From Phycisphaeraceae bacterium (GTDB taxonomy: Bacteria; Planctomycetota; Phycisphaerae; Phycisphaerales; UBA1924): a stretch of DNA of 64,000 nucleotides. Position 1 is the stretch's first letter, and each line of letters opens with the position of its first letter. The stretch covers positions 62,001 to 126,000 of the forward strand of contig JAHBWW010000005.1 in assembly GCA_019636795.1 (NCBI GenBank). Direction: 5' to 3'. The notes under the pieces are model-generated. The model was given only the letters and a program-made list of their open reading frames with translations, did not search any database and had not been told where the DNA came from. Position numbers and translations under genes: made by a program. This document shows positions 1 through 9,783 of the stretch, piece by piece.

Positions 1-1
1 C

Positions 2-511
2 GGCACGGGCGGCGGGGTGTATGACAAGGTCACAGAGCGATGGTTCGACCTGTGGCTTGGAGGGCGGGGTCTCGCTCCGGCAGGGGTGGTTAGTGCCACG
101 AAATGGCTGGATCTGGGCATTGAGGCGGTTCCTGAGCGGGAGGTGGCGAGAGTCGTGGCTGAGGGTCATCGCGCGCGGCATGACCCTGCGCTTGTTGGTG
201 ATGCAGAGGCAGGGAAACAGAAGTTGGAGATTGTGCGTCAGATTGAAGCATTGCCTCGGAAGTCGGTCGAGCGTGCAGAGGCGTATTTCAGGCTGCACAC
301 CCTGCTTGAGAGCGTGAGGCAGAAACGCGGTGCTCGGATCGGGGACATTGAACAGCGTGCTATCGATATGAGAGCATCGGCTGAGGCGTATGGGCTGGCG
401 CGTGATCGCACGTGGTCGTTTGTGCTGCACCGCCTGGAGACTCTGCACTCATTGCGCCATCAGATTGAGTTGGCGTTTGGATTGGACTCAAGCCATGGCG
501 CGCACAATTGA
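2..511 (+). CDS. Hypothetical protein, 5' end probably outside the window
   Basis: The frame is open from the first bases of the window, so the true start probably lies upstream; the first in-window start codon is the GTG at 17. The visible part is about 164-169 residues, charged and mostly helical, with many Glu/Arg/Ala and no transmembrane stretch or signal peptide. I recognise no family. Its 3' end overlaps the end of the convergent PilZ gene by 24 bp, which argues for a tight but real gene boundary. Function unknown. Confidence 0.5.
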   Translation, partial: GTGGGVYDKVTERWFDLWLGGRGLAPAGVVSATKWLDLGIEAVPEREVARVVAEGHRARHDPALVGDAEAGKQKLEIVRQIEALPRKSVERAEAYFRLHTLLESVRQKRGARIGDIEQRAIDMRASAEAYGLARDRTWSFVLHRLETLHSLRHQIELAFGLDSSHGAHN

Positions 512-853
512 GTAGCGGACGGAGTGCGTGCGCACGAGATCGCAGATGACTTGTCGCTGCGAGGCTGTGAGATTATCAAACTTGAGGCCCACGTCATGCT
601 GCCCGAAGGAGATGCGGGTCGAGCGCATGATCTGGGCATCGAGAGTGACGGATATTCCGTAGCCTTTGACTTCGACCGAGATCTGCCGACCGACGATCGG
701 GGCTTTGAAGCGGCGGACGAGCACTCGAGCACCTTCAGCGGAAAGATCGAACACCTTGCCGAGGTTACAGCGCAGATCTTCGCACGGGACTCGCCCTTGT
801 CGGCGGCGCTCAGCGTCGACGAACGGAGTTTGTTCGACTGGTTCACCCTGCAT
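488..853 (-). CDS. PilZ domain protein
   Basis: A small cytoplasmic protein of about 121 residues. It shows the PilZ hallmark: an RRRQGR motif near the N-terminus followed by a D-L-S-A-E-G-A strand-turn (the D/N-x-S-x-x-G signature), the two elements that grip cyclic di-GMP in characterised PilZ domains. The rest is a beta-barrel-like pattern ending in a helix. PilZ proteins usually control motility, adhesion or exopolysaccharide; no partner is adjacent here. The start is uncertain: the frame stays open to ATG 922 and TTG 943, but the extra N-terminal residues look non-coding and no start has a convincing ribosome site. Confidence 0.7.
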   Translation of the reverse strand: MQGEPVEQTPFVDAERRRQGRVPCEDLRCNLGKVFDLSAEGARVLVRRFKAPIVGRQISVEVKGYGISVTLDAQIMRSTRISFGQHDVGLKFDNLTASQRQVICDLVRTHSVRYSIVRAMA

Positions 854-966
854 AGTCGAGTTGTCGGATGCTTGACGCGCGAGATGCAGGATGACATGGA
901 CATGCACGCACTTTTCGCGCATCCAGGCCGCAGAGATTGACAACGCGAGTGGGCTATCGGACTGTC

Positions 967-3267
967 TTACCCGCCGCTGAAGGCCGTGAGGAATGCCTGG
1001 ACGTCAAAGAAGTTGAACTCGCCGTCGCCATTGAAGTCGCCGGCGGGATCCTGGGCGGAGAAGGCGGTGAGGAATGCCTGCACATCGAAGAAGTCAAGAT
1101 TGCCATCGCAGTTGAAGTCGGCCGGGGCGCAGGGGCAGCCTCGGATCTCCAGCCAGACATCGTCGATGGCGGCCTCGACGATTGAGCCCGAGCCGAGGTC
1201 GCGTGCGATGAAGCGGACGCGCATCTGGCTTGTGGGCTCGACAAAGTCACGGATGCGGAATTCTTTGCGTTCCCAGCGATTGAGGTTTTCTGCGACGAGT
1301 TCGAGTTGGGTCCACGTCTGGCCGTCGTTGTTGGAGATGTCGATTGGCATTGAGTCGGCGTTCGGGGCTGCGCCCTGGTCGTTGGAGTACCAGCGGTGAT
1401 AGATGATGTAGGCATCGAGTGCGGGATTGGCAGCGGCTGCTGAGGCATCGATGATCGGGGAGATGAGCGTGGTGATGCCGTTATCGACATCGTTGGCACC
1501 GAGACTTCCGCCTGAGGCTGCGCCGGTGATCCAGCAGTATTGCCCGTTGGGTGTATGGTCAGCGCCGGGCTGAGCCGCGGTGGCTTGCGGGATACCTCGT
1601 TCCCATTGGCCGACGGTAGCGGTGTCGCCGGGGGCGCCCGCGGTCCAGCCGTTGGTGCCGGATTCGACGTCATCGAAGAATGGGACTGCGATGTCAACTG
1701 CCTGTGCGGCGAATGGGCTCTCATCGCCATTCGCGGGGAGTGTGACGGTGGCATTGTTGGTTGCGAGCGCGGAGAAGTAGTATTCAATCTCGGTGCCGCA
1801 CGGGACATTAGGGAAAGTTGCGAGGAAAGTGGTGTCGGTGATGGGGGTGAGTGGAGCGGTGTTGAAGCTGCCGCCGTTGACGCGGTAATGAAGAGTGGCC
1901 GATCCTGCGTAGTACGACGATGTGACAGCTGTGATAGTCAGATCGAGTGTCTGGCCGGAAGAGTTGATGACTTCGGGTGCGGGTGCTGCGAGCGACATCG
2001 AGAGCGGAAGAGTGGTGCGTTCGACATACATCAGAAACGCGGGGAGGTTTTCCTGTGCAGTCGGGATGATCTGTGCTGGAGGGAGTTCGAAGCCGAAATT
2101 ACCTGTATCGCGCAGTTCGATCGTGATGCCAGAGGCTCCAAGAGATCCATAGAACCAGTCGGCGGCAACGCCTGCGGCGGAGTAGAGCTCGTACGAGGGC
2201 TGAGGCAGATAGGGCACGCCTCCGGCATCGAGAATGGCGTCGCGCATGTCATGGCAGAGATCGTGGAAGCGGTTGTATTCGTGCATGGGCGGATCGACCG
2301 GGCCATAGCCCCAAGGCCAGAGAATGAGTTGGCTGTAACTGTGGTAGTCAATGTGCGAGACTACGCGCGGGTCGGCCTGAGCATAGAGGCGAAGGGCATT
2401 GGTTTCGGGCTCCGAGAAGGGCGCGGTGCCGCGATAGGTATCGTTGCCTGTGTTTCCGCTCGATCCGGCTCCTCCCCATTCGTAGCCCCAGTTGCGATTG
2501 AGATCGACGCCGTACCCGCCGCGGCGGTTCTTGCGCCAGAGGCGATTGTTGGTCCAGGTGTAGACATATCCATCGGGGTTGGCGATCGGAGCGATGATGA
2601 TCTCGGTCGTGTCGAGAATGTCGGTGATGCGCGGGTCAGTGCCATAGCCTTCAAGCAGACTCTCGGCCAGATACATGACGGTCATGCCGCTGATCCACTC
2701 GCGCGCATGCTGCCCACCGACGATGAACACCACGGGCCTGCTCGACGCGTCACCAGGCGCGGTAATGTGAATCACCGGAATGTCACGGGCCTGAATCGAC
2801 TGGCCCGTGATGGCGAGGCGTGCCAGCGTCGGATGTGCCGCCTGAAGTTCGTTGAGTCGAGTCGTGTACTCGCCCAGCTGTCGGTAAGTCTGGAACCATG
2901 ACAACCCGCGTTGCTGGCTGAGCGTGCGCAGTTGGTCCCATTCCTCGTCGATGAGTTCCTGCACATTCGGGTGCACAATTTCATGCTCGATGCCGAGTTT
3001 CTTGAGCTGCGCCATCGCGTGGGGTGGAAACTGCACCAGCAGCGAACCGACGCCGACGCGCTCAGACCAGACGGTTTCGATGAGGGCCAGGACGGTTTCG
3101 AGTTCCTGCTCCGAGTGCGTGTGGACTTCGACGAGGTGGTGATGATCGAAACGCACGCGGGGATCGTTGTCGATCGGCATGATTTCGTCCGGATTGAGTT
3201 GAACCTGGCCGAAGCAGGCGCTGGCAAAGAGAGCAGCAACGACCAACGATCGTCCGAAAACCTTCAT
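967..3267 (-). CDS. Secreted M14 zinc carboxypeptidase with GC-type dockerin tail
   Basis: A 766-residue exported metallopeptidase. Residues 1-21 form a signal peptide. The M14 catalytic domain spans about 125-430: zinc ligands H187 and E190 (GGQHAREW), substrate-binding LNRNW near 256-260, third zinc ligand H309 (YHSYSQ) and general-base E384 (ITIELRD). Beta-sandwich regions follow, then a C-terminal pair of EF-hand-like repeats (DFNCDGNLDFFDVQAF and DFNGDGEFNFFDVQAF). The start is fixed by a strong AGGGAGGGG ribosome site just upstream; longer in-frame starts lack one. It probably trims C-terminal residues from peptides outside the cytoplasm. The dockerin repeats are likely for surface sorting or attachment, which is inference. 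Confidence 0.93.
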   Translation of the reverse strand: MKVFGRSLVVAALFASACFGQVQLNPDEIMPIDNDPRVRFDHHHLVEVHTHSEQELETVLALIETVWSERVGVGSLLVQFPPHAMAQLKKLGIEHEIVHPNVQELIDEEWDQLRTLSQQRGLSWFQTYRQLGEYTTRLNELQAAHPTLARLAITGQSIQARDIPVIHITAPGDASSRPVVFIVGGQHAREWISGMTVMYLAESLLEGYGTDPRITDILDTTEIIIAPIANPDGYVYTWTNNRLWRKNRRGGYGVDLNRNWGYEWGGAGSSGNTGNDTYRGTAPFSEPETNALRLYAQADPRVVSHIDYHSYSQLILWPWGYGPVDPPMHEYNRFHDLCHDMRDAILDAGGVPYLPQPSYELYSAAGVAADWFYGSLGASGITIELRDTGNFGFELPPAQIIPTAQENLPAFLMYVERTTLPLSMSLAAPAPEVINSSGQTLDLTITAVTSSYYAGSATLHYRVNGGSFNTAPLTPITDTTFLATFPNVPCGTEIEYYFSALATNNATVTLPANGDESPFAAQAVDIAVPFFDDVESGTNGWTAGAPGDTATVGQWERGIPQATAAQPGADHTPNGQYCWITGAASGGSLGANDVDNGITTLISPIIDASAAAANPALDAYIIYHRWYSNDQGAAPNADSMPIDISNNDGQTWTQLELVAENLNRWERKEFRIRDFVEPTSQMRVRFIARDLGSGSIVEAAIDDVWLEIRGCPCAPADFNCDGNLDFFDVQAFLTAFSAQDPAGDFNGDGEFNFFDVQAFLTAFSGG
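979..1122 (-). repeat. Tandem GC-type dockerin coding repeats in the M14 peptidase gene
   Basis: Two units of about 63 bp, offset by 81 bp, encode the repeated D-G-x-x-x-F-F-D-V-Q-A-F-L-T-A-F pattern. The unit at 1060-1122 shares a run of at least 25 identical bases (1071-1095, reverse complement) with the dockerin repeats of the gene at 21886-23601. Confidence 0.85.
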
Positions 3268-3534
3268 GGAAATCCCCTCCCTAGAAGCAGTAAAGCCTGT
3301 CAAATGCCCACGACCGGACGATGCAGCACAGTGTGGCACGCCAAATCGCGTCAACCACAGCATGACGACTCATGGCACGGTCTGTCAAGTTGTTCGTTCA
3401 CAGAAAGCAACTCGGTTGCCAAATTTTGCGGATCATATTGTCAGGAAACGGCAAGTTCGTCATCTGCTCGCATCGAGCGAGGTAAAGACCAGGCCCCACA
3501 CGACGCGGCGCGCCTGGCGCGGCAAGGATCCGTC

Positions 3535-5253
3535 ATGACACTTCGAACGCTGTTGCTTGGTCTGTGTGTACTGCTGTGCTTTGGGTGCGGGTCACCTTCG
3601 GGTGGCGGGGGGCACCTGCGTTCGGTCGGGCCGTTTGCACGCGCGGTGGTTGCTGCCGACCACGAACTGGCATCGCGTGCGGGGGCCGAGATTCTTGCAG
3701 CCGGTGGCAATGCGGTGGACGCTGCTGTTGCAACATCGCTCGCGCTGTCGGTGGTGCGCCCGTATTCGTGCGGAATCGGGGGCGGCGGGTTCATGATCAT
3801 TTCGCTTGTCGATGATGAACGCCATGGCAGCCTCGTGACCGCGATCGACTATCGCGAAGTCGCACCTGCTGCGGTCGGTGCAGCGTACTACGAGAGCGGC
3901 GGGCGATCGAGCACCCGCGGGGGCACGGCGGTTGCTGTGCCGGGAACGGTGGCCGGGCTGATGTATGCACAAGAGAAGTACGGCCGACTACCTCGGTCGC
4001 GCGTCGTCGCACCGGCCATCGCACTGGCGGAGCGCGGGTTTGCAGTTGATGCGCATTACGTCGCAGCGGCTCGTCAGCTGGAGGAACAGTTCGAGAAGAG
4101 TCCGCAATGGAAGGACCGCTTTGGGTTGGTGTGGTCGCGCTTCTTGCGCGATGGCGCGGTCGAAGTTGGTGACGTGATTCGCCTTCCCGAGCAGGCGGAG
4201 GCTTTGCGATTGATTTCGCGCGACGGAGCAGCCGCGTTCTATGACGGTGAGATTGGCAGGCGCGTAGTACACGCAGCACGCAAGGATGGTGGAGATATGA
4301 CCCTGGCTGACTTGCGGAACTATCGCGTCCGCGAGACCGAGCCTGTGAGGGTGCGCATCGGCGACTACGAGTTCGTGGGCATGCCGCCACCTTCCAGTGG
4401 TGGCGTGACGATGCTTCAAGCGCTGAGTATTCTCGAAGCAGCGGGGCACCCTTTAGGGTTCAGTATGCACGACAGTGCCGCAGGGCATCTCATTGCAGAA
4501 TCGCTCAAGCATGCCTTTGCGGATCGCGCGCGGTGGTTCGGGGATCCGGCGTTTGTTGATGTGCCGGTGCCCTGGCTGGTGAGTCGTGATCATGCAATGA
4601 GTCTGGCTGCGAAAATCGACCTGCAGCACACCGGCCCGCCTCATGCCTATGGCTCGACCGAACCGGGTCTTCCTGATAGCGGCACGAGTCACTTCTCGAT
4701 CGTGGATATCTGGGGAAACGCGGTCGCTTGCACGGAGACGATCAACCTCGAGTTCGGCTCATTGGTGGGCGTCGATGAATTCGGATTCGTGCTCAACAAC
4801 GAGATGGACGACTTTCTCACTCGGCGCGGCGAGACCAACGCCTTCGGCCTCGTACAGAGCGAACGCAACCTGCCCGCACCCGGCAAGAGGCCACTGTCGA
4901 GCATGTCGCCGACACTGGTCTTCGATGATGCGGGCCTGGTCGCGGTGGCTGGAGCGTCGGGCGGACCTCGAATCATCACCGGGACGATGCAAGTGCTGCT
5001 GCGCGTGCTGGCCGGCGAGTCGGCAGTGAGCGCTGTGGGCGCGCCGCGTCTGCACCACCAATGGATTCCGAACCGAGTCGAGCTCGAAGCGGGGCTCATG
5101 GCCGACGACGAGGTACGCCTCGGACTCGAAGCACGCGGGCACGAGGTCATCGAGCGCGCTGCGATCGGCGATGTTCAGGTGATTCGCAGGCTTGGGAAAG
5201 GCTGGGATGCTGCGAGCGACCCACGCAAGGGCGGGCGTCCGGTTGGGTACTGA
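3535..5253 (+). CDS. ggt: Gamma-glutamyltransferase, predicted lipoprotein
   Basis: A 572-residue member of the gamma-glutamyltranspeptidase family (Ntn hydrolase), which cleaves and transfers the gamma-glutamyl group of glutathione and related peptides. The N-terminus is a short hydrophobic segment ending in CFGC at residue 18, a plausible lipobox, so the enzyme is probably membrane-tethered outside the cytoplasm. Family marks seen: AGGNAVDAA (56-64), GIGGGGFM (80-87), PPPSSGG (284-290) and the self-cleavage site G-T-S-H-F-S, with T384 the expected new N-terminal nucleophile of the small subunit. The start is chosen for an AAGGA site 7 bases upstream and the leader; the frame is open upstream but reads as non-coding. 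Confidence 0.93.
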   Translation: MTLRTLLLGLCVLLCFGCGSPSGGGGHLRSVGPFARAVVAADHELASRAGAEILAAGGNAVDAAVATSLALSVVRPYSCGIGGGGFMIISLVDDERHGSLVTAIDYREVAPAAVGAAYYESGGRSSTRGGTAVAVPGTVAGLMYAQEKYGRLPRSRVVAPAIALAERGFAVDAHYVAAARQLEEQFEKSPQWKDRFGLVWSRFLRDGAVEVGDVIRLPEQAEALRLISRDGAAAFYDGEIGRRVVHAARKDGGDMTLADLRNYRVRETEPVRVRIGDYEFVGMPPPSSGGVTMLQALSILEAAGHPLGFSMHDSAAGHLIAESLKHAFADRARWFGDPAFVDVPVPWLVSRDHAMSLAAKIDLQHTGPPHAYGSTEPGLPDSGTSHFSIVDIWGNAVACTETINLEFGSLVGVDEFGFVLNNEMDDFLTRRGETNAFGLVQSERNLPAPGKRPLSSMSPTLVFDDAGLVAVAGASGGPRIITGTMQVLLRVLAGESAVSAVGAPRLHHQWIPNRVELEAGLMADDEVRLGLEARGHEVIERAAIGDVQVIRRLGKGWDAASDPRKGGRPVGY

Positions 5254-5314
5254 AGCTAGCTGCCATACCATGGTGCGACCCGGTCGAGCCTGAGACTCGT
5301 GCATCGACGGGCTT

Positions 5315-6667
5315 GTGAGGCGTGCATTGACCACGGCTGCGGCTCCGACAAGCTTGACCAGTGCCGATCCGATCTACGATCGGCGACTGCGTGCTGGCGT
5401 GGCCATCGGTGTCCACACGGTTGTCGATTTCTTCTCGTTCTTTGTGATCGCCTTGATGCCTCTGCTTTCGGCGCGACTGGGCATGTCCAAGGTCGAAGTC
5501 GCAATCCTCATCGGGGTCGGGAGCATCACGAGCGGCGCGATTCAGCCGATCGTTGCACTTCTCAGCGATCGACACAACACCAGAACGCTCGGCACGATCG
5601 GGATGTGTATCGCGCTGGTGTGCATTTCGAGCATCGGGTTTGCACAACATTTCTGGCATCTCCTCGTTCTGCACGCGATCGGGGCGGCGGGAGTGGGGGC
5701 TTTTCATCCGCCGGCAGCGGCAGCTGTGGGTTCGCTCGCGGGTCGTGCGCGATCGCGCTATGTCGCATACTTCTTTCTGGCGGGCATGATGGGCGGCGTC
5801 CTGGGCAACCTTCTTTCGCCGGTGTATGTCAGTGGCTTTGCACGCCTCGCGGCGGGAGATGGCGAAACTCCGGACATCGCGTTTGGCCTGCGCAGTCTGG
5901 CGTGGTTCCTGCCAATCGGCTTCGGGTCGGCGCTCGTGCTGGCGTGGGCGATTCATCGTGTGCCACATAAGGGGCACGGTGCCAGCGCGTTTCATGCGAG
6001 TCTGTCAGAAGTCGAGCGCCGCTTGCGTTGGTTTGCGGTAGGTGTGCTGTATTTCGGGAACGTGATTCGCTTTTCGGTCAATATGGCATTGGTTTACCTC
6101 GTTGTCGAATGGACGACGCGCCTGGCAACGCGCAGGCTCGGACCTGAGGCAACGATCGAGCAGATCGGACTCGCAGCGTCGAAACTCAATGGCCCATTGC
6201 AGGGCGCACAGCAGGTCGGGATGGGCGCTGGCGGCATCACGCTCGGGCTTCTTCTGGCGGTGCGGTTTGAGAAGGCGGCATTTATGACCATGCCCTGGGT
6301 TGGCGCGATCGCGATCGCCTGCCTGCCTTTGGCCGAGGGATTGGCGACGCAATGGGTGATGCCGATGGCGTTTTTCGCGACCGTACTGGCTGGAATCGGG
6401 TTTGGCTCGATGGTGCCGATCAGCATGAGCCTGGCCCAGCGGTTGCTTCCGCATCGCACTTCGCTTGCGTCGGGGCTGATGCTTGGCGGAGCGTGGATGG
6501 TCGCGTTTCTCGGGCCTCAGTTCGCCGGGGCGATACAGACCTGGTTCAGTCTCGAAATAGCATTTATCGCGACTGGGGCGTTATTGGCAGGTGCCGGGGT
6601 GCTCGGTTGGGCCCTTCCCGCGCAGGTGATGATGCAATCGGCCGAGGAGGGTGTTACACCCCCGTGA
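5315..6667 (+). CDS. MFS transporter, fosmidomycin-resistance (Fsr)-like
   Basis: A 450-residue protein with about 12 hydrophobic segments. The H-x-x-V-D pattern in TM1, the Q-P-I-V-x-x-L-S-D-R loop after TM2 and GAFHPPAAAAVG in TM4 match the fosmidomycin-resistance/YfnC branch of the major facilitator superfamily (drug:H+ antiporters). It starts at a GTG 62 bases after the gamma-glutamyltransferase, so the two may be cotranscribed. The substrate cannot be told from sequence. Confidence 0.85.
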   Translation: MRRALTTAAAPTSLTSADPIYDRRLRAGVAIGVHTVVDFFSFFVIALMPLLSARLGMSKVEVAILIGVGSITSGAIQPIVALLSDRHNTRTLGTIGMCIALVCISSIGFAQHFWHLLVLHAIGAAGVGAFHPPAAAAVGSLAGRARSRYVAYFFLAGMMGGVLGNLLSPVYVSGFARLAAGDGETPDIAFGLRSLAWFLPIGFGSALVLAWAIHRVPHKGHGASAFHASLSEVERRLRWFAVGVLYFGNVIRFSVNMALVYLVVEWTTRLATRRLGPEATIEQIGLAASKLNGPLQGAQQVGMGAGGITLGLLLAVRFEKAAFMTMPWVGAIAIACLPLAEGLATQWVMPMAFFATVLAGIGFGSMVPISMSLAQRLLPHRTSLASGLMLGGAWMVAFLGPQFAGAIQTWFSLEIAFIATGALLAGAGVLGWALPAQVMMQSAEEGVTPP

Positions 6668-6731
6668 CTCCCGCGATAGCCGATATCCCGTACAACTGAC
6701 TGGTTGGACAAACCACTCAAGGAGCGATCCG

Positions 6732-9026
6732 ATGTTGACGAAACGCGCGCTGTGCAGACTTGGGCTCGTCGCAATCATGATGGCGGGTACGGTGGCGATG
6801 GGAGCGGGCAAACTCGAAGCTTCAAGTGTCACGACCTCGGTCATGCCTTCCCAGCCTGAGTCAACACGGCCTCGCCCGATTGGTCCGGACATCGTTGTGC
6901 CGCATCGGCCGTACTGGCATCAGGACGCGATCGAGGTCAAGGGTGTGGATGTTGACATCGATATTGTCGATCAGGTAGCGACGGTGCATATGGCCGTCAC
7001 GCTCTTCAACCCATCGCGCAGCCCGCGCGAGGCACAGTTGGCCCTTCCGGTGCCGAGCGATGCTGCGATTCGGGCGTTTGGCATCGACGCAATCAGCGAA
7101 GAACCCAACGCGATTCTCATGCCTCGCGACGAAGCGACGAAGTTGTACCGCGACATTGTGCGGCGCATGGTCGATCCGGGCTTGCTCGAGTTTGTGGGAA
7201 CGGGGCTGATTCAGTCGAGCGTGTTCCCGGTGCCGGCTGGTGGCACGCAGACGTTTCGTGTGGTGTACGAGCACACGATCAAAGCAGAGTCGGGGCGGGT
7301 GGATTATGTATTGGCCCGCTCGCAGTCGGTCGATGCGTCGCGCGTGCCCTGGAAGGTCGCGATGCGGGTGAAGTCGAGCCGCGGCATCGGTGCGATGTAT
7401 TCGCCAACGCACGATGTCAGTGAAGAACGACTCGGCGTAAACGACCTGAAGCTGAAGGTCCGCAACCCGCAATCTGCCGGGCCTGTGCGTGTGACGTATG
7501 TTGTCGGCGCGTCGGATGGCACATCGGCAACTGTGCTGCTGTATCCCGACGCTCGCGTCGGGAGCGGGCAGGGGGGTTACTTCCTGCTGATTGTCGACGC
7601 GCCGGATGTCGAGCAAGCCAAGCACACGAAGCGAGAGGTCACACTGGTCATCGATCGATCGGGCAGTATGCGCGGCGAAAAGATGGAACAGGCCAAAGCG
7701 GCCACCATGCAGATCATCGAAGCGCTCGACGATGGAGAGCTGTTCAACATCATCGACTACTCGGACACGATCTCACGCTTCTCCTCGCGCCCGGTCGAGA
7801 AGAATGCAGAGTCGATCGCGAAGATGCGGCAGTATGTGTCCGAAATTCGTGCAATGGGTGGAACCAACATCCACGATGCGTTGCTCGAAGCGCTCCGCGC
7901 CACGCCCGAGTCTGGTGTGCTTCCGCTGGTGCTGTTTCTCACCGACGGGCTGCCGACGGTTGGGCCGACCAACGAAGTAGTTATCCGTGAGGCGGCTTCG
8001 AAGGCAAACATTCACAAGCGCCGCATTTTCTCATTTGGTGTGGGCTACGACGTCAACGCGCCGTTATTGTCGGGGATCTCATCGGGCAGTCGTGCTGTGG
8101 CAACTTTTGTCGAGCCTCAGGAAGACGTGGAGGTGAAGGTTGGGCAGGTATTCGCAAAACTGCATGGCCCCGTATTGCTCGACCCGGTGCTGCGCGAAGT
8201 TCGGGTCGATCTGGCGGTCGGCCCTGGGGCTCTGCGCGAGGTCCTGCCCGGAGTACTGCCCGATATTTTCGCGGGCGAACAGATGATCGTCGTCGGGCAG
8301 TACAACTCAGGTGAGAAGTTCCGTGCCGCGATTGCCGGCTCGGCTGGCGAAGAAGTCGTGAGCATCGCTGCCGACTTCGTGCCCGATCAGGCTTCGCATG
8401 CCAATGCATTTGTCGCCCGACTCTGGGCCCAGCGCAAGATCGCAACACTCATCGACGCCCTGCGGCAGCGCTCGGCCGATCCCGACTTCAACCAGAACAA
8501 CCCCGCATACAAGGAACTGGTTGACGAGATCGTGGCGCTCTCGAAAGAGCACGGCATCCTGACCGAATACACCGCGTTTATTGCTCTCGAAAGCGAGTAC
8601 CGCCAGGACTTGGCCGACAAGGGCGCATCCCGCCAACGACACTTTGCACCAGCACAACAGAGTCGAAGTGGTGCCGAAGGCGTGCAGCGTGAGGCCACCA
8701 ACCTCGACATGCTGAGCAGGAAGCAGGTTGCACCAGCATCGACGTCGTTTTACAGCGTAGATGCTGCGGGCGGTCGGGCTGCCTCCGATCCGGTTCAGAA
8801 CATCGCGAATTTGTCGCTGTACCGCCGAAGCAATCGCTGGGTCGAGGCCTCGCTGCTCGATACGCCCGATATCAAACCAGCGCGCATCATCGACTTCGAT
8901 TCAAAGGAGTTCGACGAAGTGCTCGAGTACCTTGTCGCCAACAACCAGCAGGGCATTCTGGCTCTCGATGCCGATGTGCTTCTCAATATCAAGGGCCAGG
9001 CAGTGTTGATCCGTCGTGTGCAATGA
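6732..9026 (+). CDS. Secreted VIT/VWA domain protein (inter-alpha-trypsin-inhibitor-like)
   Basis: A 764-residue exported protein. A signal peptide (about 1-30) is followed by a vault/inter-alpha-trypsin (VIT) domain around 60-195 and a von Willebrand A domain around 305-480 with an intact MIDAS motif (DRSGSM) and the later FLTDG aspartate. The C-terminal 250 residues have no domain I recognise. VIT/VWA proteins bind ligands through a metal ion and are usually at the cell surface. An AAGGAG site lies upstream of the ATG. It sits 40 bp before the two-component pair and may be in the same transcript. Confidence 0.92.
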   Translation: MLTKRALCRLGLVAIMMAGTVAMGAGKLEASSVTTSVMPSQPESTRPRPIGPDIVVPHRPYWHQDAIEVKGVDVDIDIVDQVATVHMAVTLFNPSRSPREAQLALPVPSDAAIRAFGIDAISEEPNAILMPRDEATKLYRDIVRRMVDPGLLEFVGTGLIQSSVFPVPAGGTQTFRVVYEHTIKAESGRVDYVLARSQSVDASRVPWKVAMRVKSSRGIGAMYSPTHDVSEERLGVNDLKLKVRNPQSAGPVRVTYVVGASDGTSATVLLYPDARVGSGQGGYFLLIVDAPDVEQAKHTKREVTLVIDRSGSMRGEKMEQAKAATMQIIEALDDGELFNIIDYSDTISRFSSRPVEKNAESIAKMRQYVSEIRAMGGTNIHDALLEALRATPESGVLPLVLFLTDGLPTVGPTNEVVIREAASKANIHKRRIFSFGVGYDVNAPLLSGISSGSRAVATFVEPQEDVEVKVGQVFAKLHGPVLLDPVLREVRVDLAVGPGALREVLPGVLPDIFAGEQMIVVGQYNSGEKFRAAIAGSAGEEVVSIAADFVPDQASHANAFVARLWAQRKIATLIDALRQRSADPDFNQNNPAYKELVDEIVALSKEHGILTEYTAFIALESEYRQDLADKGASRQRHFAPAQQSRSGAEGVQREATNLDMLSRKQVAPASTSFYSVDAAGGRAASDPVQNIANLSLYRRSNRWVEASLLDTPDIKPARIIDFDSKEFDEVLEYLVANNQQGILALDADVLLNIKGQAVLIRRVQ

Positions 9027-9066
9027 ACTGATATGCTCATGGCTTGGGCACGATGGAGAAGTAATT

Positions 9067-9783
9067 ATGTCTCAGGGAAAGCTGTTGGTTGTTGAAGATG
9101 ATGAAGCGATTCGGCGCGGGCTTGTCGATGCTCTGGCAGCTCACAGCTACCAGATGTTCGAAGCGCCCGATGGCAAACAGGGGCTGGCGCTGGCGCTGGG
9201 GTGCGAAGTCGATCTTGTGCTGCTCGACATCATGATGCCCGTGATGGACGGCATGGCCATGCTTCGAGAGTTGCGCAAGGCCAAGCCCACGCTCCCCGTC
9301 ATCTTCCTCACCGCGCGCGGCGAAGAGGAAGACCGCGTCCGGGGTCTGCGCCTCGGGGCCGACGACTACATCGTCAAGCCCTTCAGCCTTGCCGAACTCA
9401 TCGCGCGGGTCGAAGCGGTCATGCGGCGATCTGCCGAGCGTCCGCGAACGCTTCGCTCGCTCACGATTGCCGGGCGCGTCGTCGATTTTGAGCGACGCGA
9501 GGCGGTGCTTCCCGATGGCTCGCGTGTTCAGCTGCCACAGCGCGAGATCGAAGTTCTCGCCTATCTTGCTGCAAACCCCGGGCGTGCGATCAGTCGCGAT
9601 GAGCTGCTCAGCCGCGTGTGGGGGTTTGATCCGAGGGGCGTGCACACGCGCACGATCGATATGGCTGTCGCACGATTGCGTGAACAGTTACAGGACGACC
9701 CCGCCGAGCCTCAGATCATCGCGACGGTTCGAGGGAAAGGGTACATGCTGGTGCATGACGGTGCCCCGCGAGGTGGTGAGTGA
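9067..9783 (+). CDS. OmpR/PhoB-family response regulator
   Basis: A 238-residue DNA-binding response regulator. The receiver domain carries the acidic pair D11/D12, phospho-acceptor D54 (LLDIMMP), T82 and K104. A winged-helix DNA-binding domain follows at about 135-230, with the usual RTIDMAVARLR recognition region and the final R-G-K-G-Y. It starts at an ATG with a GGAG site; an upstream in-frame start would add an unlikely extension. The next gene, its kinase, overlaps by four bases (GTGA), so the two are translationally coupled. Target genes are not evident. Confidence 0.95.
   Translation: MSQGKLLVVEDDEAIRRGLVDALAAHSYQMFEAPDGKQGLALALGCEVDLVLLDIMMPVMDGMAMLRELRKAKPTLPVIFLTARGEEEDRVRGLRLGADDYIVKPFSLAELIARVEAVMRRSAERPRTLRSLTIAGRVVDFERREAVLPDGSRVQLPQREIEVLAYLAANPGRAISRDELLSRVWGFDPRGVHTRTIDMAVARLREQLQDDPAEPQIIATVRGKGYMLVHDGAPRGGE

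Noticed and set aside
1540-2901. 453-residue plus-strand open frame
   Set aside because: Antisense of the M14 carboxypeptidase, which has clear catalytic motifs; long shadow frames are expected at this GC content.
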